DNA of 64,000 nt from Liolophura sinensis. Lineage: Eukaryota; Mollusca; Polyplacophora; Chitonida; Chitonidae. Under the pieces are notes generated by a model, which was not told where the DNA came from, searched no databases, and worked only from the letters and a program-made list of their open reading frames with translations. Positions 13,560 to 26,400 of the stretch are shown here, piece by piece (positions within the stretch are counted from its first letter, which is position 1; each line of letters begins with the position of its first letter). The position numbers and the translations under genes are program-made. Location: positions 3,408,160 through 3,472,159 of the forward strand of contig NC_088298.1 in assembly GCF_032854445.1 (NCBI RefSeq), in the 5' to 3' direction.

Positions 13560-13885
13560 TCAAAACTGCTCTAATTCCTCAATGGTTTCGCATATAAAAT
13601 TAATAGCCAATTTCAATGAAATTTATGCATATTCTTCATTTGATTTTGGAGGCACAACAATGTTGGCTGGATTCTTAATTTGATTTTGGAGGCACAACAA
13701 TGTTGGCTGAATTGGCCACTTTCAGGGCTTCACAAAAAGTATAATTTTTTCAGTTTGCACAGAATAATGCCTTCAGAATAGGCGTGAATAAACATCTTGC
13801 AAACATGCGAAAAGATGAAAAATGTTGCAAACATGCGAAAAGATGAAAAATGTTGCAAACATCCGAAAAGGTTGTAGAATCACGA
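13560..13885 (-). mobile_element. MITE, family A, with internal duplications
   Basis: Reverse copy of the family, enlarged by a ~45-bp duplication (ttgattttggaggcacaaca twice) and a ~27-bp one (gttgcaaacatgcgaaaaga twice). Confidence 0.75.
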
Positions 13886-15052
13886 TATTTCATTTTTATA
13901 ACAAAATAGAAACAAAAGTAGACAATAATTTAATTATGTGGTTATTTTATTATTCAGTGAATAACCAACAGCCCCACATCTAACAAAAAAACTAACACTG
14001 TCAGCAAGTGCTTCTATTCGCAATTCTGTATCGACAAAAAAAAAGTCCCAATCCCTTTTCCGAGATTTTCAAAGAGGTGCATAAACCTGTATTTCTGATA
14101 CCAGATTAACACATCCTGACCATCCCAGTAGTATAAACCACTCTCTCTGACCTGGTCAATCTGGGATGACCCGGTCAACTACAGCCTGCTAATGTATCGA
14201 TCAGCCTGGTGCATGGTTTTGACCCTTCCTGCCCATATCACCCTGTCCAATCACGCGACAGTGCCCATGGTGTATAATCAAGAACCATGATGGAAAGGCA
14301 GAGGTGTTACCCCATGTCACCCCAGGGATAAATTATAGCAGACATAAGAAGCGCTCTGTTATTTATTAGGGTCGTTAGCAAACTTAACGTATATCAAATA
14401 ATGTGTTTGAACTTCAATTAACACCAACCACAGATAAAGCAGGTTCCATAAGGCGTATTTTTATTACAAACCAATTTAAATTTTTGCTGTCCACAGTTAA
14501 AAATGTTGTACAAAATAATGACTTAGTAGTACAAATGTGGATTTTAAAATGCGCATTTGATTAACCACAAGGTTTGTCTTTTGACTGTTCCATGTACATA
14601 CCTGTATACACATGAGCCATCCTACATTATTGTATGTATCCAAACAAACCTGAATTACTAATGCCAATATGAATATAAGTAGATGCAAATTCAAAGATTT
14701 AACCTAGGTTAAAACATGTCTAAAAATTTTCAACACAACTGCCAGACCACATGACTGACCGACCAAACAATTAACAACCGGAGAGGGCAACTTAAAAAAG
14801 CTGCAGCATAAAAAAAAGACCACCCAAACAACACCTGAACATTTCATCTGAAGGACCGAAATCTCCAAATACAAAAATGAAAAAGTTTACATGGCATCAG
14901 CTAGATTTGAACTTCTAACCTCACGGGTGTGTGAATCAAAAAACTAAGAGAGAATTAAATGAATCAGAAATACATTTAACGGTATTCAACATAAAGGGGG
15001 AGGGGGGTGGGAGCTCTCCTCTGTTTACCTTATGTGGCTACACACACCACAA

Positions 15053-15326
15053 TTTATTTATTTATTTGACTGGTGTCTTAAGCAATACTCGAGAATATTT
15101 CACTTATACTAAGAAGGCCAGCATTATGGTGGGTGGAAACTGGGTATAACCCGGGGGAAACCCACGGCCATACGTGGGAAGGTCTGCCAGCTACCTGTGG
15201 ATGGTCGTGGGTTTCCCCCGGAAGCCAGCATGAGCTGGACTTGAACTCACAGCGACCGCATTGGTGAGAGACTCCTGGGTCATCACGCTGCACTAGTGCG
15301 TTAACCAACTGAGCCACAGAGGCCCC
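15053..15326 (-). mobile_element. Full-length tRNA-derived SINE
   Basis: Sense strand starts ggggggcctctgtggctcag (tRNA-like head with A-box-like and B-box-like segments gagttcaagtcc) and ends in a caaataaataaataa tail. The body matches the other copies. Confidence 0.9.
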
Positions 15327-17177
15327 CCACACACCACAACTAATGCTTCAGGAAGGACAGATAACTGTAATTCCCTGCTATTTTTAGATATATTTTCTTT
15401 AGCTCCTTTCGGCTGCATTTTTTTCGTTTTTATGGGCTTGTTAAGTGATATCATCTGAGGCTTCAACGTTAGATGAATAGGTCATGCAAATCTGATAGTA
15501 CAATGGAAACAAAACATCATCACACAGTTGTAAAACAAATAATTAATTAAGCTTTCAAAAGTTTGTCTGAAGACAACGCAAATTTATGATTAAATGTTCT
15601 CCAAAACAGCAAATTCAAGGCCATGTGTGAGTTTAAATTTAGCTCAGAGCCCTGATACAATAAACAGCTTCTGATTCATCTTATAACTAAGCAATGTTAT
15701 GCTCAGCAACTCCACATTCAAAGCAGCTCAGAGTTTTGCTGAAATGGGAGACTTAGAGCAGCAAGAGCAGTGCCCCATTTCAATATAGCGCAGCATGGAC
15801 AGTTCAGACAGCATAATGATAGTCAAAGTCAATTTAAAACTGGCTTTCTATTTTTCTTTCAAAAACTTGGGGTAAATATCCTAAACAATATGTTCAGAAA
15901 ACAAAAGACAACAATGAAAGGAGCAACAACAAATAAATAAACGGGAAATGAATGGTCATCAAGCGTCACAGACAGACTTTGGTTCTGTAGAACTTGAAAG
16001 GAAAACATCTGGATTTTTTACAGTGTAGGTAGAGAACAGTTTCCAGAAACTAGAAAATACCACTCAGTGTGTTGCACAAATACTCAAGCATGACATTTTG
16101 CCATGACGATGACAAACTCACTCGTTCTGTGCTTTGAACATGTGTATCATGAGGTTCCAACTTCTAGAGGGGATAGGAAGGGGTCAGTAATGGTCTGTCC
16201 CCCACTAACCTACCTCTTCCATTGGTTGGGATAGTTATGGTGGCAAAATTCACACTTGATTTTATTATTACTTCACTGTTTAGGTACTTTGTGTTGATTT
16301 AATTTGCCATTGTATATCTATATATCTTGTTGCGAGTGGTTTACACAATCCAAATTACCATGTTTTTCACAGATATGTAACATATTGTTTCAAACTGGTT
16401 TGTGTCTGAGGGCCTCAGGGTAGATCAACCCAGTGTTGACTGAGTATACGCATTGTATTTTACCATCATGAAATAAAGCCATTATTACTGTTATTATGTG
16501 GATGAAACCCTGAAGAACAAATCTTACATTGTGCAGACATTAAATTACCATAAATTTCGTCCATTACTAACTAGCCCATTTCTTCTGATTCTGAGGTGTT
16601 TTGAGGTTTGCTTGGAACATGATATGACATTCTATTGGAAAATTGTAAGTTTCAGACCCAAAAATATTTTGTGATATTTATTTGTCTCTTAAAATGAAAT
16701 TTTGTGAATGAAATCTGAGGTCATTTAGGGTAAGCCAGAACATACATGCATCTACCCTGTGAATTTGAAATGCTCATGCATAACAAAAATGGCCTGGAAA
16801 AAGAAACTGTTGATAGGTAAAAGGATAAATGACTGACAGCCGAATAACCAACATCCATCAGATAATGGCTACACAGCCCGTTGCACTAAGTGAACTTGAT
16901 TTCATTCCTGCCATAGTCCTCCAAGAGTTTGATTGGACAGAGCCATATATGGCTAAATCCTAATTTGAAATTCCTTATCCGTGTGTATTTTCTGCACTGT
17001 AGAAGTTAAAACTGGGACAGAACTTAGAAAGTGTTATTTAATGACAAATACATCAACTAAATATTGGAAATTTTGGGTCCAGCAACTGGACACTATAGTG
17101 CAGTTTTCATTAAAACAATGTTTCATGGAACAGACTCAAGATACTTATGTACTTATTTCTATAATCATGAAGACATG

Positions 17178-17278
17178 AATTAATCGATCACTTAATGAAT
17201 TAATCGATCACTTAATGAATTAATCGATCACTTAATGAATTAATCGATCACTTAATGAATTAATCGATCACTTAATGA
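17178..17278. repeat. 20-bp tandem repeat, 5 copies
   Basis: Unit gaattaatcgatcacttaat, almost perfect, beginning about 55 bp beyond the donor of Trio exon 24. Confidence 0.95.
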
Positions 17279-17333
17279 AGTACAGTGTAACAAGAAGATC
17301 GTTCCTGAAGAGAAGATCTGGCATGCTACCTAC

Positions 17334-17457
17334 CTTACTGCCACTGCTACTGCTACTGTCCGTGGTTCCCGTTGTGGCTGTGGAAGTTACTGAGATCAAG
17401 GATCCACGGCGGTTAAAACCAACCTCATCCAGAGACATAGAGTCACTATCAAGGTCC
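17334..17457 (-). CDS. Trio: Trio exon 24 of window: Ser/Thr-rich linker after PH
   Basis: 124 nt, phase 2 to 0: [20 protein letters not shown], then [21 protein letters not shown]. Low-complexity linker equivalent to the DLDSQGDG...TISIASRTSQ stretch between PH and SH3 in relatives. Acceptor gcgttacag, donor gtaggtag. It may not be the last exon; read-through past the donor would add 21 residues before TGA. No further exon was recognised to the left. Confidence 0.85.
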
Positions 17458-20400
17458 CTGTAACGCAAATATAACCATGGTCAAAATAATTTGAAGGCGG
17501 TGTATTTTTTAATGCCGTCAGTTGGCTCTAAAGTGAAGCAGCATCCTGATATATTTCACTGGTCTTTCATACACTGTATGGTAGAGTGTCCACTTCGGGA
17601 GCGGTAGATTCAGGGTCAATCCTGGGCTGGATCACACCAAAGACTTTAACAGAGGAAGCTGTAACTTCCTTGCTTGGCGTTCAGCATGAAGGGGATAGTG
17701 CAATAACTGGTTGACCCGTATCAGTATAATGGCTCGGGTGGGGTGGCTTACTTGCCTTCGGTGAGGTTGCCTATCTCAGTGAAGCAGCACTAGATAAAAG
17801 AGCGGTGGAAATCCGTTCTACAACAAGGAGGCACAAAAGATGCACTCTAAGGATTCCTCAGTCGTCATATGACTGAAAAATTGTTAAGTACAATGTTAAA
17901 CCCCAAGCACTCACTTACTCATGACCTGTACTCAAGAATATTTCATTCATGTGATGGTAGCCATCATTATGGTGGAAGGTAACTGGACAGAACTCGACAG
18001 AAACTCACTACCATCTGCAGGTTGCTGGCAGATCTTCCCACGTACAGCCGGAGAGGAAGCCAGCAAGCGCTGGACTTGAACTCATGGCGACCACATTAGT
18101 GGGCAGCTCCTGGGTTATTGCTAACCACCTCTGCCACAGAGTCCCTCAGGAACTGGAGCCATTGTTATGTCAAAAATGGGTTGTAGCGCAACGTGTATGA
18201 TGTTACAATATTTCAGTTTCTATTGTAACGTTGTGCTGTGTTTAATGTGACATCATCATGATGACGTCGGAGAGGAACATTTGACGTCAAGGTCCTGCTG
18301 CCTGGCATTTGACAGGTCCCCATTAATGGTGATCAAGGTCCTGCTGCCTGGCATTTGACAGGTCCCCATTAATGGTGATCAAGGTCCTGCTGACTGGCAT
18401 TTGACAGGCCCCCATTAATGGTGATCAAGGTCCTGCTGACTGGCATTTGACAGGTCCCCATTAATGGTGAACTCTGTTGGGATGGATTGGAGAAAATGGG
18501 ATTGGAGAACATCAGAACTTACTTCCTGACTTTGTTTGGATGGAACCTCTTTAGTTGAGAGAGCCTTTGTTTGATGAGAGGTTTCACAAAGTATGCAAAT
18601 GCTTTATATAAAACCAGAACTTACTTGCTGACTCTGTTGGGATGGAACCTCTGTGGTTTGGAGAACATGGGTTTGATCAGGGGTTCCCTGAGGGCTTCGT
18701 GCACATACATCAACCTGTCCTGGATCAGTTCTCTCATCTTTTTCACCCAAACCTGCTTCATGTCCAATGATGACGCCTGCCATAAATATCGGCAAAAACA
18801 GAGTGCAGTTAAAGAGTGGAGTCAAAAAAAAAAATCAACCTTGTGGTCACCTTAACATTTCCAGAAAGTCGGCTTTTGTGGTAATAAATTTTTAAAACAC
18901 CTTCCTTTTAATTAATTAAAAAAAACTAACCACTTCAGCCACAGAAATATCACACACTTTGCTTTTATTCATATCTTGCTTTGGACAAGTCTCAAAACCC
19001 TGAAATAAAAAATCTTGCTGTAAAATTTGAATTACAACATAAGGCATCTTTCACCTCCTCAAGGATGGAGCAATCCGAAAAATGTCTCTACTTTCTTTCG
19101 TCAGAAAGAGAAAATCTCTTGGTCTGCTGAGAAGAAGAATAAAACAGAAGAGCGATGACATGTAAATGGTCACATGTAACCTGTGAAATGCTTCCTCCAG
19201 TCAATTTACATCAGTAAAGTTGAAGCAGCAATATAAGTTGATCTGGACAGATCCTTCCAACCATTCTGTGAAATGAAGTGGCAATTTACAAAACACCAAT
19301 GCATTGGTACTTTATACTTTGAAGGATAAAGAGGCCATGCATCAGTTGTCATATTCAAAAGACACCAACGGGGGATCTTCTTCTCACAACAGGTGGTGCT
19401 AGTGTGACATATGACATGCATGTCACAAGTATTTTGTTGCACAACTCATGTTGTGTGCTGTCATTTCTTGTGTGACATATTTCCTCACGAAGTCAGGTTG
19501 CTGGACACAGCAGATAAATAAACCTAAACACATCGTTTATTGTGAATTGTTTATTGTATCAAATGGAGGCCCCTAAAGCACTAATGTTTCAACAAAAGCA
19601 ACTAATTAAAATAGCAACTCAGTATGTTGATACGGTTAATTCTATATTAAGCTGATTCAGCATTTCAGGGGGCCCTCGCATTCAAGCTGGCTTAGGCAAG
19701 ATAAGGTGGGGGCTCTCGCACCTATAAAACCGCTAATAGAGGGTGATTTTACTGTCCAAATTTAACGATGCTCAGTTTTTGACACTGGAAGTGGAAGTTT
19801 AGACATGTTTGATAGCATTGATGAAGGGGACAAAATTTCCAAAGCCCAAAAATAAGCTTTAAGATCACTTATCAAATATGACTTAAGTCAGACTAGGTTT
19901 CGTGGTTATGCACGATGTATGTTTAATCTACCAACCACCACAAAGTAGCACATCTTAGTTGTGTTAGTGTGTGACAGCTCCACTTTGTTTTGTCCAAATC
20001 TGCATGAACACACAGTACTCCAGAAATGCTGAATCGGCTTATTTTTAATCACACTTTCTTTAGCCCTTTTACGGACATTTCCGTGCACATACATTGTCAT
20101 AACTTGTCAGTCAAACCAACAAGAGCTGCCTGCATTCAACCATGCCAATCTTGTTCATCAAGGACAACCTCAAAGGCTACATACATCTACTGTTTTTTTT
20201 GTTTGTTTTTTTTTTCATTGAAAGAGTTTAACTATACTGCTGATCCAGGATCAACCTCAGTGAAGTCAGATCAATCTCAGTGTAGTCATATCAACGTCAG
20301 TGCAGTCAGATCAATCTCAGCGTAGTCATATCAATCTCACTGTAGTCATATCAACCTCAGTGTAGTCAGATCAATCTCACTGTGGTCATATCAATCTCAG

Positions 20401-23400
20401 TGTAGTCATATCAATCTCACCGTAGTCATATCAACCTCAGTGTAGTCAGATCAATCTCAGTGCAGTCAGATCAATCTCAGTGAAGTCAGATCAATCTCAC
20501 TGTGGTCATATCAACCTCAGTGTAGTCAGATCAATCTCACTGTGGTCATATCAATCTCAGTGTAGTCATATCAACCTCAATGCAGTCAGATCAATCTCAC
20601 TGTAGTCAGATCAACCTCAATGCAGTCAGATCAATCTCACTGTAGTCATATCAATCTCAGTGTAGTCAGATCAATCTCACTGTAGTCATATCAACCTCAG
20701 TGCAGTCAGATCAATCTCACTGTGGTCATATCAATCTCACTGTAGTCATATCAACCTCAATGCAGTCAGATCAATCTCACTGTAGTCAGATCAACCTCAA
20801 TGCAGTCAGATCAATCTCACTGTAGTCATATCAATCTCAGTGCAGTCAGATCAATCTCACTGTAGTCCTATCAATCTCAGTGCAGTCATATCAACCTCAG
20901 TGTACTCATATCAACCTCAGTGTAGTCAGATCAATCTCACTGTAGTCAGATCAATCTCAGTGCAGTCAGATCAATCTCACTGTAGTCAGATCAACCTCAA
21001 TGCAGTCAGATCAATCTCACTGTAGTCAGATCAACCTCAATGCAGTCAGATCAATCTCACTGTAGTCATATCAACCTCAGTGCAGTCAGATCAATCTCAG
21101 TGTAGTCATATCAACCTCAATGCAGTCAGATCAATCTCACTGTAGTCATATCAACCTCAGTGTAGTCAGATCAATCTCACTGTAGTCATATCAATCTCAG
21201 AGAAGTCAGATCAATCTCACTGTAGTCAGATCAACCTCAATGCAGTCAGATCAATCTCACTGTAGTCATATCAATCTCAGTGAAGTCAGATCAATCTCAC
21301 TGTAGTCCTATCAATCTCAGTGCAGTCATATCAACCTCAGTGTACTCATATCAACCTCAGTGTAATCAGATCAATCTCACTGTAGTCAGATCTACATGCA
21401 GATGCTGATCTCATCGTCAATCCGATGATCGTTTTGAATGAGTCAAACCTCAGAACCAATCAAAACGGTTATTTCAAAACATAATCCGTATGATAATATC
21501 TGAAGAGTCGACATCACTTCTCGAAACAAGTAAGCGAGAATTGGAGGAGAAATGTAAGTTGGGAACGAGTTTCATTTCAGATCTAGTAAACTTAACAACA
21601 AAGTTACGACATCAGACTTTAATTCTTCAAACTTTTCGCATGGTTGCAAGGTGTTTACTTTAGCATATTCTGAGGGCATTGTCCCATGTAGACTGATATA
21701 AATATACTTTTTGTCAAGCCATGAAACTGGCCAACACAACCAATATAGTTTTGTCTTGAAAGTCAAATGATACAGGTGCATAAATTGCACTGAAAGTTGC
21801 TCTTTTATATGTGAGAAGGTTGAGGAATTAGGGTAGTATATAAAACGCTGGGTGCAAGGTCAGAAGTTGTGCTTCAACAACATCTCCATGCTTAGTGATA
21901 CAGTTCTTATCCAAAAGGTTCAACGAATGTTTTTATATCCATCGGTTGGCACATATTTCCAAACACAAACAGTGGACAATTTTGGTGCTGATGCCAAAGT
22001 ACACAGCCCGGATCTTGAGCTTACCTCTTTGTCAAACAAAACTACAGCTCAAAAAACTCAAAACTATGTGTAAGACAAAACTGTGCTCACCTTAAGAATA
22101 ATCTTGTAGTCAGAAATGGGAGCGTGACCTGTCCATAAGGCAAATTTACACTCATCTCCTTCTATGTGCTCTGTGATGTTGATATCAGCTATCTGCAACA
22201 ACAACAACAAAAACAATACTATCTGACATGAAAAACTGTTCGGCTTGTTATAGAAGAAATATTTCCCATTGTCTTCAGCTTCACATCAAGTAGATATCAT
22301 TTCCAACACTGGATTTATTGCCTGGATGTATCAGTGTTTGAAATTATTTCTACTTGATGTAGTCCCTGGCAATTACAGCAATTCACCTTTCCAGATTTAT
22401 TTATATATGTACATGCAGTTTGTTTGGGGTTTTATGTAATACTTAAAAAACAAAAAAACATAAAAATGATGCCAAAATCTGATGAAAGAGCTTCAAAACT
22501 TATCTGCAAATATGATTTTTAATACTTTTTTTCAAAAGAAAAGGGTGTTTGAAAATATTTTTGTACGGTGGGTATTTGGGACCAACTTTTATAATCTTCA
22601 TCTTTGTTGCATAATAATGTTCTAAATAAGGATGTGATGCTTGTCTAATAAATTTATTTGAATGTAAATTTGTTGTTTATATCGAAACATATGCATTTAA
22701 CCTCAATTATGATAATATTTATAGAACATATTAACAATATAAATATGATCCAAATTTTAAAAAAGTTTAAAACATTTTTTAGCTGAAAAGAAGAAATTCT
22801 AGTTCAAAAATATTTATTAAACCTGTGTTACATCCTCATTTATGACATTATTAAATAAAAACTATAAATATTAAAAGGTGGTCCCAAATACCCACCATAC
22901 AAAAATTATTTTCAAATGTCTTTTTCTCCTTAAGGAAAAATCAGAAAAACTATTGAAGACCACATTTAGGAATAACTTTCCGCATTCTTTCAAGACACCA
23001 GACACGACACCCCACCCAGTCAGATTACACTGATAACAGGCCAACCAGTCCAGCAACAAGTACTATCTTTACAGTTTGGTATGACCAGACTTGGGTTTGA
23101 TCCCAGGTCTCCAGACTACAAGATTCGAGAAAATATGTGACACACCACACAGAAGTTCTAAGAATACAAAAGGAGGGACCGTTTTGCTAAGCAACGAAAC
23201 AGTTTCCTCCCATACAAAAGTGAGGGGCCTCCGTGGCTCAGTCGGTTAAAGCGCTAGCGCAGCGTAATGACCCAGAAGTCTCTCAACAATACGGTCGCTG
23301 TGAGTTCAAGTCCAGCTCATGCTGGCTTCCTCTCCGGCCGTACATGAGAAGGTCTGTCAGCAACCTGCGGATGGTCGTGGGTTTCCCCCGGGCTCTGCCT

Positions 23401-26400
23401 GGTTTCCACCCACCATAATGCTGGCCGCCGTCGTATAAGTGAAATATTCTTGAGTACGGCGTAAAACACCAATCAAATAAATAAATAAATAAATACAAAA
23501 GTCGAACTCGCTTCAAAACATTGACATTCAACTTCTAACACTCACCATTAATTTAAATTTGTAGCCATATTTGGCTTTCCCGTTGCTGTCTTTCATTTCT
23601 TTGGCAAACACTAGGCACATTTCAAACAGGAAGATGCGTCTTTCACGACCTTTCTTTATCAATTGTTTTGGGTCCCAGACTGTGAAGTTATCTTGTAGCA
23701 AAACTTCTCCCAATCCCAAAAGGCTGTCCTGTAAACGAAAGACAGAATGTTTAATATTAGAACGAATAAAAGACTGGGGTTTGTTACGCCACATTGGGGT
23801 ATTGGTATTTCAGCCATATGGTAATGACAACCCGTTAGAAATAGGGAACAAATGTTTACATTAGATTAAATCATGAATCATACGGGTATTGACTTTATGA
23901 TGATTGTGATTACTCTGGGATTAATTTACTTACTCTTCTTTTTTTTTTTTATTGTCTTTCATTTCTTCTACACCTTTTGAGCATTTGTTTAACCAAACCG
24001 AAATAAACGACTTGATCATCTCCCTTTACCCATACATTCCTGTTGTCGCGCTCATCTCCACATGTTCTGCACATCTGTTTCTTTGCTCGCTTCTTAATGC
24101 ATTAATTTACCTCTAAAAAAAATACCCTATGTGAGCTAACCTAATGAATTATACTTTTATTGGTAGCATACAACGTCTGACTCATTAGGCTAGCTCAAAC
24201 GGACTGCCTCCTCCAAATTTTACCAGGTTTTAACCTACAAATGACACATTTGTGAGCTCATAAAAAATAGCAATCTCAGTCTAGGCAGTGAAATGCCCTC
24301 AAAAGTATGTTCAAAACACCACCAGGATGAAAATGCGAACACGTTAAAGACATATGTAGATATAAATATATATATATATATATCACATAAAAGACCATTA
24401 CCGCATGAAAAACTGTCCAGGTAAATAACTGGACGATTTCTTTTTTTTTCTTTTTTATAATTTTTTTCAACCAAAACATCAGAGGGTATAGGTGGTATCA
24501 CATCTATATTCTTTGCCTGAAATATTTCGTTTCAAGGTCCGTTCGGCTAATGTATTCACAGATCTGTAGGTGTCTTCATTTAGAATCACGAAATCTATTA
24601 GTCAATTAGTGTTAAGCCAGAAAAACCCTGACGTGACGCCACTGGTCCCAGTACAGCCACTGGTCCCAGTACAGCCGCTGGTCCCAGTACAGCGAAAAAT
24701 GGTCATCAAAGAATCCAATATTTCAAATGCCTTTTTGTGGATTGACAAAAAAAAAAAAATTCTAAAAAAGTAAATCTGGCTATTTTTGTAGACAGTGTTG
24801 AGTGGTCTTTAATCAGAGATATAGTTCACATTAAAGTTTTCTTTGCCTTTAAGGATAAAAAAGAGCACATACCTGTAAACCCTCCAGTAAACTCAGGTGC
24901 ATGGCATCATTAGCTTTCTTTGGCACATTTAACATCACTTCTAAGCCATCCTGTAAACAACAAAACAATCAACAGTGTTTAGATAATTCAACAGGGAAAT
25001 TTAAGTTTACAGCACATTCATCAGTTTGCACATGTCTGTTTGGGGATAAATTTGTTTACTTGATTGCTGCTTAATGACATACTCAGGAATTCTTAAATTT
25101 TCAGTATACAAAGACTGGGGTTAAAACTGCTGGCATTTGGCATTTGCCTAAAACACTTTCTTGCTTGTGACGTTCAGATACAAGCATACCACACTGGTGG
25201 AAGACAAGTGTTTTTCTATGATTGTTGTACAGGCCAGTAGGTATTTTAGCAGAATGTTGTACAAAACTTGGCATTTGGCATTTGATTAACACACTTTCTT
25301 CCTTGTGATGTTCAGATACATGCACACCACATTGGTGGAAGACAAGTGGTTTTCTATGACAGACAGTGGTTGTACAGGCCAGCAGATATTTTAGCAGAAC
25401 ACTGTATAAAACTGGGGTTAAAACTGCTGGCGTTTGGCATTTGACTAACACACTTTTTGCTGCTGCTTCGTACGAGTGAAGTGCCGGATGTCAGCGGTCT
25501 GAGGCATGGCTACTTACCCTGATTTCTCCCGTGTGTTCCTCACAGCAGGCCAGTAGGTCCTTCAGAAGCAGCTGATATTTGGTGATCCTCTGTACGGGTT
25601 TGATCAGATAGGAAGCTAGCGGCTCATTCAACTTGTGTCTCTGTTGCATTTCCTGTACAAACACACAGACAAAATTCCCAGCATGAAGATGCTGCTTTAC
25701 ACTACTGACCAGATAAAAACGTGAAAAAAAAACCCCCAGGCCTCTGAACACCAAAAGATGTCGGTTTGGTTTTATGGATTTTAACTGAGGTTGTGCATTT
25801 TGGATGGTTTTTCTTTTTAACTGGTTTTGGGAAAATATCCATCTAGTTTTCATTCACTTTAAATGGTTTCATTATTGCTTCAAGAACAACTTACTGGTTT
25901 AAACATGCTGCAATATTGCCAAAATGTCAAACAAAACATAATTATTCCCTTTTTTATCAGTTTTTCTACAAATGAAACATATCTTCAAAAATTTTATTTT
26001 AAACAAGTTTAGTGCATAGCCCCTAAAAGGCAATTTAGCTGGGGTGTTTTTTCGTGCATTTTTCAGCTGGCACCTAACTCCCTTTCACTAGCCAAAGCAG
26101 AAGTAATGGTAGGAACTACTTTCCTGACCATTCCCGGCAGAAGATATTCGTATCCTTACTAATGTGTACGTTGGTTGATATCGTGCTTCGCACACACATG
26201 AAAGGATGTGTTCTAAATCCTCAACTAATTCGACCACATTGCACATGTTGTGAGGTATTTAGATGACTGTTCTGGCATTTCGGCAGATTATTCTAGGGTT
26301 TCTGTGAAGACTCCAAGTGCTTCCAGTTGACTATTTGACTTTAATCTTTAAAATGTTATTAAAGATGTCTTCCTTTCTCATCTCATTTTCTACTTTACTG

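Larger units (their letters stand above)
8966..17176. other. No recognised gene; MITEs, SINE, GC-richer island
   Basis: Contains MITE copies, one full SINE, a poly-C run near 13255-13276 and a locally GC-richer segment at about 10050-10700 in which I see no exon. A ~180-bp diverged segment pair (10940-11110 and 12830-12990, both carrying a gttttgacagctttcactgt-like block) suggests another old dispersed repeat. Plus-strand open frames at 9209-10037 have no coding features I can support. Confidence 0.5.
18777..22090. other. Trio intron between exons 22 and 23
   Basis: 3.3-kb intron. Besides the 20-bp satellite (20236-21392) and a MITE (21614-21842) I see nothing exon-like. AT-rich unique sequence elsewhere. 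Confidence 0.8.

Noticed and set aside
15078-15332. 84-codon minus-strand frame
   Set aside because: It lies wholly inside a SINE; similar frames recur in other copies (23233-23531, 44212-44458).
18604-18825. 73-codon minus-strand frame overlapping exon 23
   Set aside because: Different frame from the PH-domain coding sequence; a shadow of the real exon.
23222-23310. Possible tRNA gene (ggctcagtcggtt ... gagttcaagtcc)
   Set aside because: This is the tRNA-like head of a SINE; no closed cloverleaf with an intact acceptor stem, and it continues into the SINE body.
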